DNA of 64,000 nucleotides from Geofilum rubicundum JCM 15548 (GCF_000974365.1 NZ_BAZW01000021.1:1-64000); one strand, 5' to 3'. Positions 27,046 to 37,508 are shown, counted from the stretch's first letter. The notes: generated by a model from the letters alone, not told the origin. Translations and numbers: made by a program.

Positions 27046-29790
27046 ATGAAAATGAAAAAGCGTTTCTTGTCTTCCTTGTATATCATTTGGTTTGGGTGTT
27101 GTCTGTTGACTATTAACGCTCAAATAATACCTGATAGAACCGTTCCTTTTAATGTTTCGGACAGTGGCGAAGCCATGCCGATAATTTGGGGACTTGATTT
27201 GGCCTGGTTGAGTGAAGGCAACATTCTTCGTGGGATGGCATTTATGGGGGCCGACCGGGTTGATTTGGTGAGATCTTCGTTTACACCCACTGCGCCATTG
27301 GTGGATGGTGAATTACAATCAGTAGAGCTCGGCAGACTGAATGAGCGTTTGGATATCATTGCCTTGCTTAATCCGGAAACCAAAGTTGTCCTCAATTGTG
27401 ATCATCCTACTGTTGACCCGTGGTTTGACGGCCATGCTGCCAGATGGGCACAATTAATTGATGTAACCACCAGACATCATCAGGAGGCGGGACGGACAGT
27501 GGTGACTGTTTCGCCATTTAATGAACCGGATTATGGTTGGGGACAAGGCAGCATGTTGGATTTCTACAATATTGCCGGAGAGTTGCGTGATAACCCTCGT
27601 TTTGATAATATCCGCATTTCCGGAGGAAATACGCTAAATAATGACGAAGCGCTCAATTGGTATAATTTTTTGAAGTCGCGGTTGGACGAGGGGAATACCC
27701 ATCAGTTAGCCGGTAGCTTTGATAATTATGCCCATTTTTATGAAACGGTCAGGGCCAATGGGCACCATGCGACCAATGATGAATTGCACAATGTGATGGA
27801 AGCCATGGTGGGCGTGGAGTATGGTATGCAAACCGGTATTTGGTGGGGAACGGCAGAGTTGGCCAGAGGGGAATTTGTAAAGGCCAGTGATGGTGAGCGA
27901 TTGGCCTATGCCGAGCATCGACCTAACTGGACGGCTGCCTCTGTATACCGGAATCCGGAGGGTAAGGTGCAGGCTTTTGGCGGTACTTCAGAACGCATGG
28001 CTGTGACCACCTCTTATCGATTTGTCTCCTTGGAGCGGGATGTTTACTTCGACGGTCATGGACCACAGCGGGAATACACCATGGTGTTACCAGGAGGAAC
28101 TGGTTACCAGGCGGGACAGACCAATGCCGAAAGAGTGGTAAATATTACATGGGGAGATGATATTCAGCCGGTCATAGACGGTCGATATGTTCTGGTTAAC
28201 AGGCATAGCGGCCTGGTAATGGAGGTGGCTAACGGAGCCACTAATGCCGGTGCCAATCTGCAACAAGGGATAAATAATGGCGCTATCTATCAACAGTGGA
28301 ATGTAAGGCCGGTTGATTCAAGGGTTGGGGGTGATTTTAGTTATTTCTCAATGACGGCTGTGCACAGTGGTAAAGCCCCGGATATTTTAAATTGGTCGCT
28401 CAACAATGGCGGCAATATCATTGTATGGGATGATGTTAAAGGTGTTAATCAACAATGGTACCTTGATTATGCGGAAGATGGATGGTTCTATATCCGGAGT
28501 CGACACAGTGCCAAATGTCTGGAAATTGCCAACTCCAGTTCTTCAGCAGGAGCCAATATCCAACAATGGGATAAGGATGGCGGGGCCAATCAACAATGGC
28601 GTTTTCTGCCCATCGATGCGCCCGTGGAATTTGAGGCACCAGATAGTCCGGAGGATTTGAGCGCCACGGCCAACGCTGAATCCATTCAACTGGACTGGTC
28701 TGCCAGTCCGGCCTCCGATCTAAAAGGGTATACTGTTTTCCGGGCTGAATCGGCCGGAGGTCCCTACAGCACCATTGCCCGTAATATTTCAGGCACCTCA
28801 TTTGTGGACCATAGCACTGCTTCGGGCACGGTATATTATTATACGGTCAAAGCCACAGACCACTCCCTGAACACCTCCGCCTCCGCCAATGAAGTATCTG
28901 CCATGACCACAGGTGATGATACGATGGTTGCCCAATTTCAATTTGAAGAGAATTTTTTGGATAGTTCTGTCAATCTTAACCATGCAAAAGCCAATGGGGA
29001 AGTCGATTTTGTTGAGGGACCAATTGGTGCCTCTGCAATAGGCCTGAATGGCTCCGATTCGTTTTTACAGCTTCCTCCAACCATAGCCAATCAACAAGAG
29101 CTTTCCATAGCCACCTGGGTTTACTGGAATGGAGGTGCTTCCTGGCAGCCCATCTTTGGTTTTGGAAATGATCTGACCCAATACATGTACCTGACGCCGC
29201 GACTTCGGTTTGCCATTAAGAATGGTGGCACAGAGCAAAGGTTAAACGGATCTGCATTACCTACTGGACAGTGGGCACATGTTGTTGTAACTTTAAGTGA
29301 GTCTGGTGCAGAATTATATGTTAATGGAGAGCTGGTGGACACATCTCAGGATATTGTTGTGCGTCCCCTGGATTTTAAACCTGTTTTAAATTATATCGGA
29401 CGAGGAGAACATACGGCCGCATTGTTTAATGGACGTGTGGATGATTTCCGAATTTACAATTACGCCCTGACACCCGAAGAGGTGGTGGATATTTCCGCAT
29501 CACCTGTAACGGGTTTGACAGATTCGGAACCTGATCTTTCTGACACATTTTCGGTATGGCCAACGCCGGCGAATGATGTGTTGAACCTGAGTTTTAGCCA
29601 ACCCTTAAACCAGAATGGGTTGGATATTGAAATCTATAACATGAATGGCCGTATGGTGATGAATCCATTCATCTCCTCCGGTGCTGAAACAACCATTTTA
29701 AACATCTCTGGATTGCCCAATGGAATTTACTTGCTTAAGCTGTTCAGTGGTTCCTTTGTCTCTACCAGGAAGATTGTTGTAAGTCGTTGA
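27046..29790 (+). CDS. Secreted modular glycoside hydrolase with ricin-B, FN3, LamG and type IX sorting domains
   Basis: 914 residues. Order: signal peptide (to N-A-Q, 26); a TIM-barrel-like catalytic domain (about 30-380) with S-P-F-N-E-P-D-Y-G-W, a clan GH-A style acid/base Glu (E160), and a later E-rich strand HNVMEAMVGVEYG for the nucleophile; a ricin-type beta-trefoil (about 390-530) with repeated Q-Q-W; a fibronectin III domain (about 540-620); a LamG/jelly-roll lectin domain (about 630-800); and a type IX secretion C-terminal domain (about 830-914) ending in LPNGIYLLKLFSGSFVSTRK. It should be exported and attached to or released from the cell surface. The GH family is not clear to me. 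Next gene is another sorted lectin-like protein. Confidence 0.8.
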   Translation: MKMKKRFLSSLYIIWFGCCLLTINAQIIPDRTVPFNVSDSGEAMPIIWGLDLAWLSEGNILRGMAFMGADRVDLVRSSFTPTAPLVDGELQSVELGRLNERLDIIALLNPETKVVLNCDHPTVDPWFDGHAARWAQLIDVTTRHHQEAGRTVVTVSPFNEPDYGWGQGSMLDFYNIAGELRDNPRFDNIRISGGNTLNNDEALNWYNFLKSRLDEGNTHQLAGSFDNYAHFYETVRANGHHATNDELHNVMEAMVGVEYGMQTGIWWGTAELARGEFVKASDGERLAYAEHRPNWTAASVYRNPEGKVQAFGGTSERMAVTTSYRFVSLERDVYFDGHGPQREYTMVLPGGTGYQAGQTNAERVVNITWGDDIQPVIDGRYVLVNRHSGLVMEVANGATNAGANLQQGINNGAIYQQWNVRPVDSRVGGDFSYFSMTAVHSGKAPDILNWSLNNGGNIIVWDDVKGVNQQWYLDYAEDGWFYIRSRHSAKCLEIANSSSSAGANIQQWDKDGGANQQWRFLPIDAPVEFEAPDSPEDLSATANAESIQLDWSASPASDLKGYTVFRAESAGGPYSTIARNISGTSFVDHSTASGTVYYYTVKATDHSLNTSASANEVSAMTTGDDTMVAQFQFEENFLDSSVNLNHAKANGEVDFVEGPIGASAIGLNGSDSFLQLPPTIANQQELSIATWVYWNGGASWQPIFGFGNDLTQYMYLTPRLRFAIKNGGTEQRLNGSALPTGQWAHVVVTLSESGAELYVNGELVDTSQDIVVRPLDFKPVLNYIGRGEHTAALFNGRVDDFRIYNYALTPEEVVDISASPVTGLTDSEPDLSDTFSVWPTPANDVLNLSFSQPLNQNGLDIEIYNMNGRMVMNPFISSGAETTILNISGLPNGIYLLKLFSGSFVSTRKIVVSR

Positions 29791-30002
29791 TAATTTGATT
29801 GATCCTTATTCCTGATTCCCAATCTTTAGTGTCGATTTTTTGTCCTTTTCGAAAGGCGCAGTTTTACCTTTTTATGAAAATGGTAGAGAAGTACTGTTAC
29901 TGATTGTTTAATATTTAAGGAGGTTAAATCGTAATAATTAATGATTGTAATCAAAAGAATCAAGTTTAGTGTGTAACAATTATAAGTGTATTAATTAAAT
30001 CT

Positions 30003-33000
30003 ATGATTATGAAAAGAAAAAATTTACTATTTAAATTTTGGATGATTATGGTGATTATGGGCCTTTCAGGGTCGGTAATAACCATGGCTCAAACTTTAAA
30101 GCACTCCTATACCTTTGAAGATGGTACAGCTGCCGATGCAATTGGTGGCGCAGATGGTGTTTTACATGAGGACGCAGTGGTTGAAAATGGCGCGTTGGTG
30201 CTTTCGGGAACCGGTTTTGCAACCCTTCCTGCCAAAGTTATCGACATTCCATCCTATGAAAGTGTGACGGTTGAGGCCTTCTTTACCCAGTCGGCCGGCT
30301 TAACAGGCAACACAACCCTTTTCAGTTTTGGACGAATGGATACCGAAACGGACTGGAAAGGCCTGGATTATTACTTTTTTCAGCCTACCAGAGGAGATGG
30401 CAATTCCAGAACTGCCATTTCAACCGGCAATATAGATAATCCTTGGGCAACCGAAACTGGAGTCAATCGTCCGGCCATTACCGATACCAGAACGCACCAT
30501 GTGGTAAGTGTATTGACAGCCACAGAAATTCGTCTGTATTTTGATGGAGAATTGATTGGTACAGAACTTCTTACTGGAAGTAATGCCATATCGGCTATTA
30601 GTTCCGACACCGCTTTAATTGGTATGCTCGTTTATCAAAACGATCCCAAATGGCAGGGTTCTGTTGAAGAACTGAATATTTTCGAAGGTGTAATGACAGA
30701 AGCGGAATTAGATCAGCGATTTAAAGATTTCATGGGCGATGCCTATTTCGATCCAAGGCTGGAAACTTTATCCGTAAATAAAGGCGTTTTGTCGCCCGAA
30801 TTTAATTCTGAAGAGTTGTTCTATGACCTGTTTGTGCCCTATGGTACAACCTCCGTCGTACTTGAAGCAAGTACCGTAGTTGGTGGAGCCAATATGGCCA
30901 TATTTGATGGCTTAAATAATGAGATTCCGGAAAGTGGAGAAGTTGTTTTTGGTCTGGATGGCATTGAGGTAAGTATTGAAGTGACCGCCCTGGATGGTTC
31001 CACTTCAGCTATTTACTATGTATCCATCTCTCAAGATCCGGCTGAGGAGTCGGCCCGACTTTCGGGTATTGATTTATCAGTGGGCGAGTTGACCATGGCT
31101 TTTGATCCTGATTCGACCAATTATACCGTTATTGCTCCGCAGGGTACAACTTCTGTGGATGTCACAGGGGTGCCCATGTGGGAAGGCGCCACCGTTTCAG
31201 GTGATGGCACCGTTACCCTCACTGATGGTGTAGGCTCAACGACCATTTCGGTTATTTCGGAGGATGGACTTAATAGTATGGCTTATACAGTTGATATTTA
31301 TGAAACGGCAGTAACAACTGGTCAGTTCTATTTTATTCAACATGAAGCATCCGGATATGTGGTAGGAGAGAGCGGAGCAGATCCTAATTTAATCCGGATC
31401 TATAATCCGTTGAATGATGAGCCTTCACAATTGTTCCAGTTTGAAGAAAGTGGTGTGGAAGGTCAGTTCTACATTAAAAGTCAAAACGACCGCTATTTGA
31501 CACTGACAAGTGATCCGGTATGGGACATGAAAATGGTGGATGCATTGACAACCGATCTGGATAGCTGCCGCTTCGAATTGAGTGAGTTTGAGCCAGGGCG
31601 CTTCAGAGTGATTTCTGTTGCTCGTGCAGAAACTGTTAATAAGTACATGGGTACCAATAATTCATCTGTTGAAGGTGGTGTTTATTCCGATAAGTACATC
31701 GACAATACTTTGGCGGTTTGGAACATCAAAGCACCCGCAGATGTGGTGGATCCTTTTGATACTTATCTTTCAGATCTTTCTGTTGCAGGTGAAAATGTAA
31801 AGCTATTCCCATCCTTCAACATGTTTGAAACGAATTATTTCATTGTACTACCAATTGGTACGACCTCTCTTGATATCACGGCTATACCCCGCGATGCAAC
31901 TGCTAGCGTAAGCGGTGCCGGCGTGCAAGCCGTGAGTGGTGAAGGTAGTTTGACCATAACAGTTACAGCTACTGATCCCCAATATTTCAGAGAATATGTG
32001 ATCAATTATCTGGAAGATTCGCCGCTCACGTTGAACCACTCTTACACTTTTGCAGATGGTACGGCCAAAGATGTGGTGGGTGACGCACATGGTACACTTA
32101 ACGGAGGTTTAATTGAAGACGGTGTTTATGTGGCCGGAACAGAGGGTGATTACATATCATTCCCGGGCGATAAGATTGCCATCAATACCTATCCATCTGT
32201 GACCATGGAAGTCTATTTTGTAGCCGGTGACGGTGTCAATGGTAACAATACCATGATCACCTGGTTGGGTAATACCTCTGCTGATAATTTTGGGGTCGAC
32301 GGCGTGTTTATGTCCCATAAGAGTCGCGCAGCCATTAGTTGTGGTAGCTATTCTGCTCCATGGGGTGCTGAGGATGGTGTTAATTCAATTCTTTTGGAGG
32401 ATGGTCTTCCACATCACATGGTAGCCACCTTAAACAATGATTCAATTGCTCTATTTGTGGATGGTACCTTTATTGGTTCTGCCCAATTGAGAGATGCGAA
32501 TAAGGTCTTCAATTTGAGCAATGAATTGGCTTATCTCTGTAAAGGTGGTTATGCCGGTGACGAAACCTGGAATGGTTCTGTTCTGGAGTATAATATCTAT
32601 GCCGGAATTATGGATCAAGAAACTGTAGCTCAGCGCTCAACAGCATTCCCGATAGAAGATGGTTCTGAAGACGCTACCTTGTTAGACTTAATGTTGGATG
32701 GTGTTTCTTTAGAAGGCTTCTCTTCCAGTGTACTTGATTATACAGTGGAGGTAGCTGATGAAAGCTATGAGCCATTCATCTCTGCTGAAGCCAAGAATGC
32801 CGGAGCCAATATTACCATTGTACAAGCTCCTCAAGTTCCTGGTACAGCTACTGTTGAAGTCGTTGCTGCTGATGGTGTTACAAGCTATACCTATACCATC
32901 GAGTTTGTGATGACTTCCACCTCTATCGATGAGGCTAAGGAGGAAACGGTTATTGTTTATCCAACCATTACCAACGGAGCCTTTACCATTAAGACCAAAG

Positions 33001-33167
33001 GACAGGCCGGTATGGTTACTGTTTATGACATGACTGGTCGGGTTGTTGTTAGTCAGCCACTGCAATCCTCAGAGGATACCATCAGCTTGCCAAAAGCAGG
33101 TATGTATATTCTGAAGGTGGATACGCAGGATGAAGTTAAAGTCTTTAAAGTGATTAAAAGAGACTAA
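30003..33167 (+). CDS. Secreted multi-domain lectin-like protein with type IX sorting domain
   Basis: 1054 residues (start ATG at 30003 or 30009). Signal peptide to M-A-Q (about 30). Then LamG/concanavalin domain 1 (about 32-240); two cadherin-like beta-sandwich units (about 255-430, with L-S-G-I-D-L-S-V-G and Y-T-V); a beta-trefoil-like stretch (about 435-590); a third cadherin-like unit (about 590-665); LamG domain 2 (about 668-860), whose opening L-x-H-S-Y-T-F-x-D-G-T-A repeats domain 1; a fourth cadherin-like unit (about 870-950); and a type IX C-terminal domain ending AGMYILKVDTQDEVKVFKV. No catalytic signature was seen, so carbohydrate binding or adhesion is the likely role. Confidence 0.78.
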   Translation: MIMKRKNLLFKFWMIMVIMGLSGSVITMAQTLKHSYTFEDGTAADAIGGADGVLHEDAVVENGALVLSGTGFATLPAKVIDIPSYESVTVEAFFTQSAGLTGNTTLFSFGRMDTETDWKGLDYYFFQPTRGDGNSRTAISTGNIDNPWATETGVNRPAITDTRTHHVVSVLTATEIRLYFDGELIGTELLTGSNAISAISSDTALIGMLVYQNDPKWQGSVEELNIFEGVMTEAELDQRFKDFMGDAYFDPRLETLSVNKGVLSPEFNSEELFYDLFVPYGTTSVVLEASTVVGGANMAIFDGLNNEIPESGEVVFGLDGIEVSIEVTALDGSTSAIYYVSISQDPAEESARLSGIDLSVGELTMAFDPDSTNYTVIAPQGTTSVDVTGVPMWEGATVSGDGTVTLTDGVGSTTISVISEDGLNSMAYTVDIYETAVTTGQFYFIQHEASGYVVGESGADPNLIRIYNPLNDEPSQLFQFEESGVEGQFYIKSQNDRYLTLTSDPVWDMKMVDALTTDLDSCRFELSEFEPGRFRVISVARAETVNKYMGTNNSSVEGGVYSDKYIDNTLAVWNIKAPADVVDPFDTYLSDLSVAGENVKLFPSFNMFETNYFIVLPIGTTSLDITAIPRDATASVSGAGVQAVSGEGSLTITVTATDPQYFREYVINYLEDSPLTLNHSYTFADGTAKDVVGDAHGTLNGGLIEDGVYVAGTEGDYISFPGDKIAINTYPSVTMEVYFVAGDGVNGNNTMITWLGNTSADNFGVDGVFMSHKSRAAISCGSYSAPWGAEDGVNSILLEDGLPHHMVATLNNDSIALFVDGTFIGSAQLRDANKVFNLSNELAYLCKGGYAGDETWNGSVLEYNIYAGIMDQETVAQRSTAFPIEDGSEDATLLDLMLDGVSLEGFSSSVLDYTVEVADESYEPFISAEAKNAGANITIVQAPQVPGTATVEVVAADGVTSYTYTIEFVMTSTSIDEAKEETVIVYPTITNGAFTIKTKGQAGMVTVYDMTGRVVVSQPLQSSEDTISLPKAGMYILKVDTQDEVKVFKVIKRD

Positions 33168-33210
33168 GTAAGTAGTTATTGGGCTGATTTTTTAGGCCGG
33201 ATTATAAGTA

Positions 33211-33239
33211 AAGGGCTGCCCGACGGGCAGCCCTTTTTT
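33211..33239 (+). terminator. Strong terminator after the lectin-like gene
   Basis: GGGCTGCCC-gac-GGGCAGCCC followed by TTTTTT. Confidence 0.92.
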
Positions 33240-33305
33240 CTTTCATTTGGATGGGACATCAGCCCTTATGCGACCGCTTGTTTTTCCTTTGAACCAGCAC
33301 TTTTG

Positions 33306-34217
33306 CTATCTTCTTTTTAGATGGTCCGAGATGTTCGAAAGAACCTTTTCGCTTAGTCGGACAAAGGCCTCACGCGTCCTTCCCGAAGATACGCCCATAC
33401 AATAAACATTGGGGTGTTCCAAAAAATCATCATTTCCCAAAGCACCGTTTGAATCGCAGTACAACCGGTTATCTCCATTGATCCATGTGTTAAATGGCGC
33501 GGCATCCCAGGCAGGTGATAAGCCCACATTAAACAATATCTTGTTGTTGCCGAGGTGTTGAAATTGTTCTTTGTGTAAAAGAACCGTGTTTTTATTCAGA
33601 CAGGAAATGACCACTTCGTTGCTTGTCAGAAGTTCGTTTAACACTTTGAATCGGTAACCTTTGTTGTGGGCTTCCTGTTTTTCGCTGCGCGAAAAATAGC
33701 TGATATCAGCTCCCAGAAAATGGAGCGCATCGGCTATCATTCCTCCCAGTTTTCCCAGACCGATAATTCCCACTTTAAGCTCCGTCATTTCACGGGGTTC
33801 TCCGGACCAGGCAACTATTTTGCTGCCGTCGGCCTTGTGGCCAAAACCATGTAAGCAACGAACCAGTTCGCTGATGACGTATTCCACCACCCCTTCATCG
33901 CCGTAGTCGCGTATGCCGGTTACCGTTATGCCCCGCTTTTTTGCATAGGCAATGTCCACGTTGGCGCTTTCAGGAGAGTACAGGGAACAACACATACCGA
34001 TATATTTCACATGGGCACATTTTTCCAAAGCTTCAGCGCCTAAGTAGGTGGTGTAACTGAGCAAAACCGCATCGGCATCACCGATGCGTGCCGCAATTTC
34101 TTCATTACCGGATGGCAGGTTGTCATGCAGTATTACCTCAGTGGCGAAGTCCTTTAATTGATCTTCAGCCGATGGTACAAGACCTATGGGTTCTATGGCA
34201 ACTAATTTTTTAAACAT
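33306..34217 (-). CDS. D-2-hydroxyacid dehydrogenase-like NAD(P)-binding protein
   Basis: About 303 residues in the D-isomer 2-hydroxyacid dehydrogenase fold. Rossmann motif LKVGIIGLGKLGGMIADALHFLG (shown here as G-I-I-G-L-G-K-L-G-G) sits mid-protein. The substrate-side features are degenerate: the R-E-H catalytic set is not evident, and the usual P-x-T segment reads SCLNKNTVLL. Activity on a standard 2-hydroxyacid is therefore doubtful. The frame is open to a TTG at 34232, but ATG at 34217 is preferred. It is divergent from the histidine kinase gene. Confidence 0.75.
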   Translation of the reverse strand: MFKKLVAIEPIGLVPSAEDQLKDFATEVILHDNLPSGNEEIAARIGDADAVLLSYTTYLGAEALEKCAHVKYIGMCCSLYSPESANVDIAYAKKRGITVTGIRDYGDEGVVEYVISELVRCLHGFGHKADGSKIVAWSGEPREMTELKVGIIGLGKLGGMIADALHFLGADISYFSRSEKQEAHNKGYRFKVLNELLTSNEVVISCLNKNTVLLHKEQFQHLGNNKILFNVGLSPAWDAAPFNTWINGDNRLYCDSNGALGNDDFLEHPNVYCMGVSSGRTREAFVRLSEKVLSNISDHLKRR

Positions 34218-34347
34218 CAATTTTTTTTGCAATAATAGTGAATTAGTCCTGCAAAAAAACTAAAAATGGCTATATTTCCAACATAATAATTTTCCCGCTA
34301 ACCAGTATGGCCCATGACTGGGATGAAAAAACCGAATAATTGAGCGT

Positions 34348-35760
34348 ATGAGTAAGGCATTGGATTCGGAAAAGATTAAAACTCAATTTGAAAATTATCT
34401 GAGAAGGGTTTTCTTAGATAACCTCGCCCTCATTTTAACAATGGGGGCTGTTTTCCTCTCCTACTATATATACTCCGACTGGAGCGTAAGAAACAACTAC
34501 AATGCCGTGTTGATACGGGCTGTGCCGATGGCTATAATTGTTGTGTTACTCATGCTGCATTTTGTGGCCAGGCATCGGTTCTATCACATAAAAAAAATAT
34601 TATATATCGCCGTTTATCTGGCGGTTCAGCTGATGATGTATGCCAAATGCCTGCTTCATCTACACGACGATGCTTTGGCGCCCAGTGTTACAGGTGCCAT
34701 ACTGGTCATTTTTCTTGTTTCGTTGGACGCCAAGGAGAATAAAGGATGGACGGCTTTCATCTTTGGACTTCCCATCCTTTTATTTACTCTTGTGCTGGTT
34801 TTTTTCGGGAAGCCCAGCGATCAGGAGTTTTTAATCATAGCAGACATTTATCCGATATTAATTATTGGGTTTATCATTAACCGGGTACAATATAATCTTC
34901 GATTCAAGCTGTTTAAAACCAATAAATTATTGCTCAATGAGCAAAACAAAACGAAGGCCCTCTATTCAGAAAGTTTAACGATCAATCGCCTGCTGGAGCA
35001 AAAGGCCATTGAAGCCCGTGTCATAAAGGAAGAAATAGAAGTCAAAAATGAAGAGCTCAAAAAACTGAATGTGGCCAAAGATAAATTTCTTGGGATTATT
35101 GCCCATGATTTAAAGAATCCCATAGGAAATATCTGTGGCCTATCCGATTTGTTGTTGGTCGACAAGCGTCTGGAAGAAAAGGAAAAATACAAATTCATTG
35201 AATTAATTAATGAAAGCATATTGCATACGCATCGCCTCTTAGAGAATCTGCTGGACTGGGCCAGGGCACAAGGTGATTCCATGACCTTCCTTCCTGAGAA
35301 CCACAATGCGCATAAGGTAGTTGAGAAAGAGTTGAAGGCTCTGCGACCCATGGCCGGTAAAAAGGGCATTTCTGTTGAAAACAATATTCCGGCCGACTTT
35401 CAGCTATTTACCGATCGCAATATGTTTGAGACCATTATTCGCAATCTGGTGGCCAATGCCATCAAGTTTACGCCCCTGGATGGAAAAATTGGCATTGATG
35501 CGCAATTCATTCAACGTGAGGGGAGGCATATGGTTGAAATATCGGTAGCTGATAATGGTGTAGGGATGGAAGCAAATCTCGTGTCGAAGCTCTTTGAAAT
35601 TTCAGAACAAACCTCCACCAAAGGAACCAATAATGAGGAAGGTACCGGATTAGGGCTGCTTTTGTGCAAGGAGTTTATGGACATACATAACGGAGTGATT
35701 GATGTAGAAAGTAAACCCGGCAAGGGCAGCGTTTTCAAGTGTTTGTTTCCGCTTAATTGA
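34348..35760 (+). CDS. Membrane sensor histidine kinase
   Basis: 470 residues. Six or so hydrophobic helices (about 24-180) form an integral membrane sensor with little periplasmic sequence. A coiled-coil linker (about 190-243) leads to HisKA with the H-box FLGIIAHDLKNPIGNI (H253). The ATPase domain has the N-box NLVANAIKFTP, G1 ADNGVGM and G2 GTGLGLLLCKEFM. No response regulator is adjacent, so it is an orphan kinase here. The signal is not apparent. Confidence 0.92.
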   Translation: MSKALDSEKIKTQFENYLRRVFLDNLALILTMGAVFLSYYIYSDWSVRNNYNAVLIRAVPMAIIVVLLMLHFVARHRFYHIKKILYIAVYLAVQLMMYAKCLLHLHDDALAPSVTGAILVIFLVSLDAKENKGWTAFIFGLPILLFTLVLVFFGKPSDQEFLIIADIYPILIIGFIINRVQYNLRFKLFKTNKLLLNEQNKTKALYSESLTINRLLEQKAIEARVIKEEIEVKNEELKKLNVAKDKFLGIIAHDLKNPIGNICGLSDLLLVDKRLEEKEKYKFIELINESILHTHRLLENLLDWARAQGDSMTFLPENHNAHKVVEKELKALRPMAGKKGISVENNIPADFQLFTDRNMFETIIRNLVANAIKFTPLDGKIGIDAQFIQREGRHMVEISVADNGVGMEANLVSKLFEISEQTSTKGTNNEEGTGLGLLLCKEFMDIHNGVIDVESKPGKGSVFKCLFPLN

Positions 35761-35803
35761 TGCTTTAATGACTATTATCTGAAATTTAAATGACGAGATT
35801 GCG

Positions 35804-35832
35804 ATGCATTGCACTGCAATAGTGCATTTTTA
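35804..35832 (+). terminator. Terminator after the histidine kinase gene
   Basis: ATGCA-TTGC-act-GCAA-tag-TGCAT is a stem with a 3-nt bulge, followed by TTTTATT. Confidence 0.65.
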
Positions 35833-35860
35833 TTAAGTTTGTATAGTAAATGATCTCAAT

Positions 35861-37030
35861 ATGGAAAAGCTTCTCGAGGTTTCGGCCAAACTCATAAAAG
35901 GAACGGACATCAGTTTCTTTAGATATATATATGCCGATATTAACTGGAACAATCGAATGATTGGACTTACTGGCCCAAGAGGAGTCGGAAAAACCACTCT
36001 CATTTTGCAACATATCAAAAATGCCCTGAATCCGTCAGAGACCTTATATGTTACTGCTGAGGACTTTTACTTTGCAGATAACAGGCTACTTCATTTAGCA
36101 GACGCTTTTGTAAAGCGAGGAGGAAAGAACTTGTTTATTGATGAAATTCATAAGTACCATGATTGGTCAAAAGAACTAAAATTGATTTATGACTATTATC
36201 CTGATTTAAAAGTGGTTTTTACCGGGTCTTCGGTTCTGGATTTGGAAAAGGGATCTTCCGATCTGAGCCGCAGGGCTGTTATGTACCATATGCAAGGGCT
36301 TTCATTTCGAGAGTATCTTGAGCTTTTTCATCAGTTTTCGGTTACTCCCTATTCCTTAGATGAAATTCTGGACCATAAAATTGAGTTACCGGAAATAGAA
36401 CATCCTTTACCTTTGTTTCAGGATTATCTGAAAAGAGGCTATTACCCTTTTGCCCTGGAAGAAGATTTTGAAACGCGCTTGCAGCAGGTGGTCAATCAAA
36501 CATTGGAAACAGATATTCCTTTGTTTGCCGGGATGAATATGGCTACCGGGCGGAAACTGAAACAACTTTTGTCGATAATAGCGCAAAGTGTGCCTTTTAA
36601 ACCCAATATGACAAAAATAGCTACAACGCTTTCTGTCAGCCGGAATAATATGGCTGATTATTGCTTTTTTATAGAAGAAGCAGGAATGATTGCACAATTA
36701 AGGAATGCTACCGGTGGTATTAAAGGACTGGGGAAAGTTGATAAAATATATCTGGATAATACCAATCTGATATACAACTTAGCCAGTGAAAACGCCAATG
36801 TCGGTAATATCAGAGAAACCTTTTTCTTTAACCAGCTTAGGGCAAAGCATGAGATCATTGTTTCCCCGGTGGCAGATTTTTTGGTCGGCGAACTTACTTT
36901 TGAGGTAGGAGGTAAAAACAAAGGAAACCAACAAATTCAGAAGGTTGAGAAGTCTTTTGTGGTTAAAGATGATATTGAGCAGGGCTTTTTAAATACAATT
37001 CCATTGTGGCAGTTTGGTTTTTTGTATTGA
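35861..37030 (+). CDS. AAA_14/DUF4143-type ATPase
   Basis: 389-residue P-loop ATPase. Walker A is GPRGVGKTTLI near residue 40; Walker B is LFIDEIHKY; a sensor-like VVFTGSSVLDL follows. A helical middle and a nuclease-like C-terminal DUF4143-style domain (ISPVADFLVGELTFEVGG region) complete the protein. Such ATPases are common, often single, and their role is not established; some are associated with mobile or defence regions. It lies just outside the left end of the mnmE island. Confidence 0.82.
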   Translation: MEKLLEVSAKLIKGTDISFFRYIYADINWNNRMIGLTGPRGVGKTTLILQHIKNALNPSETLYVTAEDFYFADNRLLHLADAFVKRGGKNLFIDEIHKYHDWSKELKLIYDYYPDLKVVFTGSSVLDLEKGSSDLSRRAVMYHMQGLSFREYLELFHQFSVTPYSLDEILDHKIELPEIEHPLPLFQDYLKRGYYPFALEEDFETRLQQVVNQTLETDIPLFAGMNMATGRKLKQLLSIIAQSVPFKPNMTKIATTLSVSRNNMADYCFFIEEAGMIAQLRNATGGIKGLGKVDKIYLDNTNLIYNLASENANVGNIRETFFFNQLRAKHEIIVSPVADFLVGELTFEVGGKNKGNQQIQKVEKSFVVKDDIEQGFLNTIPLWQFGFLY

Positions 37031-37089
37031 GGTTTAATTGAATTTCATTAAATTTCTGAGGAGTTATATAAACCGGTTAAAAAATACTT

Positions 37090-37440
37090 ATGATTGAGAC
37101 AATTAATAGGGACGCATTAATTCTGTTCCCAAAACAGCCGTTATACGATTGGGTAAATTATATTTCTACCGATACTAAGATGAAATGTCCTAAACCCATG
37201 GCGCATGACGAAGGAGAGGTTTATCTTATTCCAGAATTTGATCATCCTGATGATGCTATTGATTTTTTGAAAGATTATTATGTTGAAATATTTGAACATC
37301 AGTTATTTAGTTGGATAACCGATGATAACCTTTGGCCTGATAATTTATCCTGGGAACTTTTTAATAGTTGGTTTCATTACAGTATTCAGTCGATGGTTAT
37401 GGATACCCTTGGTGAAGAAATTGAAAAGGATGAATTTTAG
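37090..37440 (+). CDS. Hypothetical acidic protein
   Basis: 116 residues, rich in W, D and E, no signal peptide or membrane segment. Segments such as YLIPEFDHPDDAIDFLKDYY and FSWITDDNLWPDNLSWELF suggest a compact helical domain. No family recognised. It lies 59 bp after the AAA_14 gene on the same strand and about 50 bp before the left island end; possibly cotranscribed with the ATPase. Confidence 0.6.
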   Translation: MIETINRDALILFPKQPLYDWVNYISTDTKMKCPKPMAHDEGEVYLIPEFDHPDDAIDFLKDYYVEIFEHQLFSWITDDNLWPDNLSWELFNSWFHYSIQSMVMDTLGEEIEKDEF

Positions 37441-37490
37441 GATTGGGGTTCGGTTTTACCATGTTCTCTTTATATGAGTATTAATACATC

Positions 37491-37508
37491 TTACTTCCCG
37501 ATACAAAA
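37491..37508 (-). repeat. Distal attachment site (mnmE-tail copy)
   Basis: Minus strand reads TTT TGT ATC GGG AAG TAA, i.e. F-C-I-G-K-stop, but it is not attached to mnmE. It matches the mnmE-end copy at 14 of 18 positions; the eight central bases TGTATCGG are identical, and all four differences are third-position or stop-codon synonyms. Confidence 0.72.
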
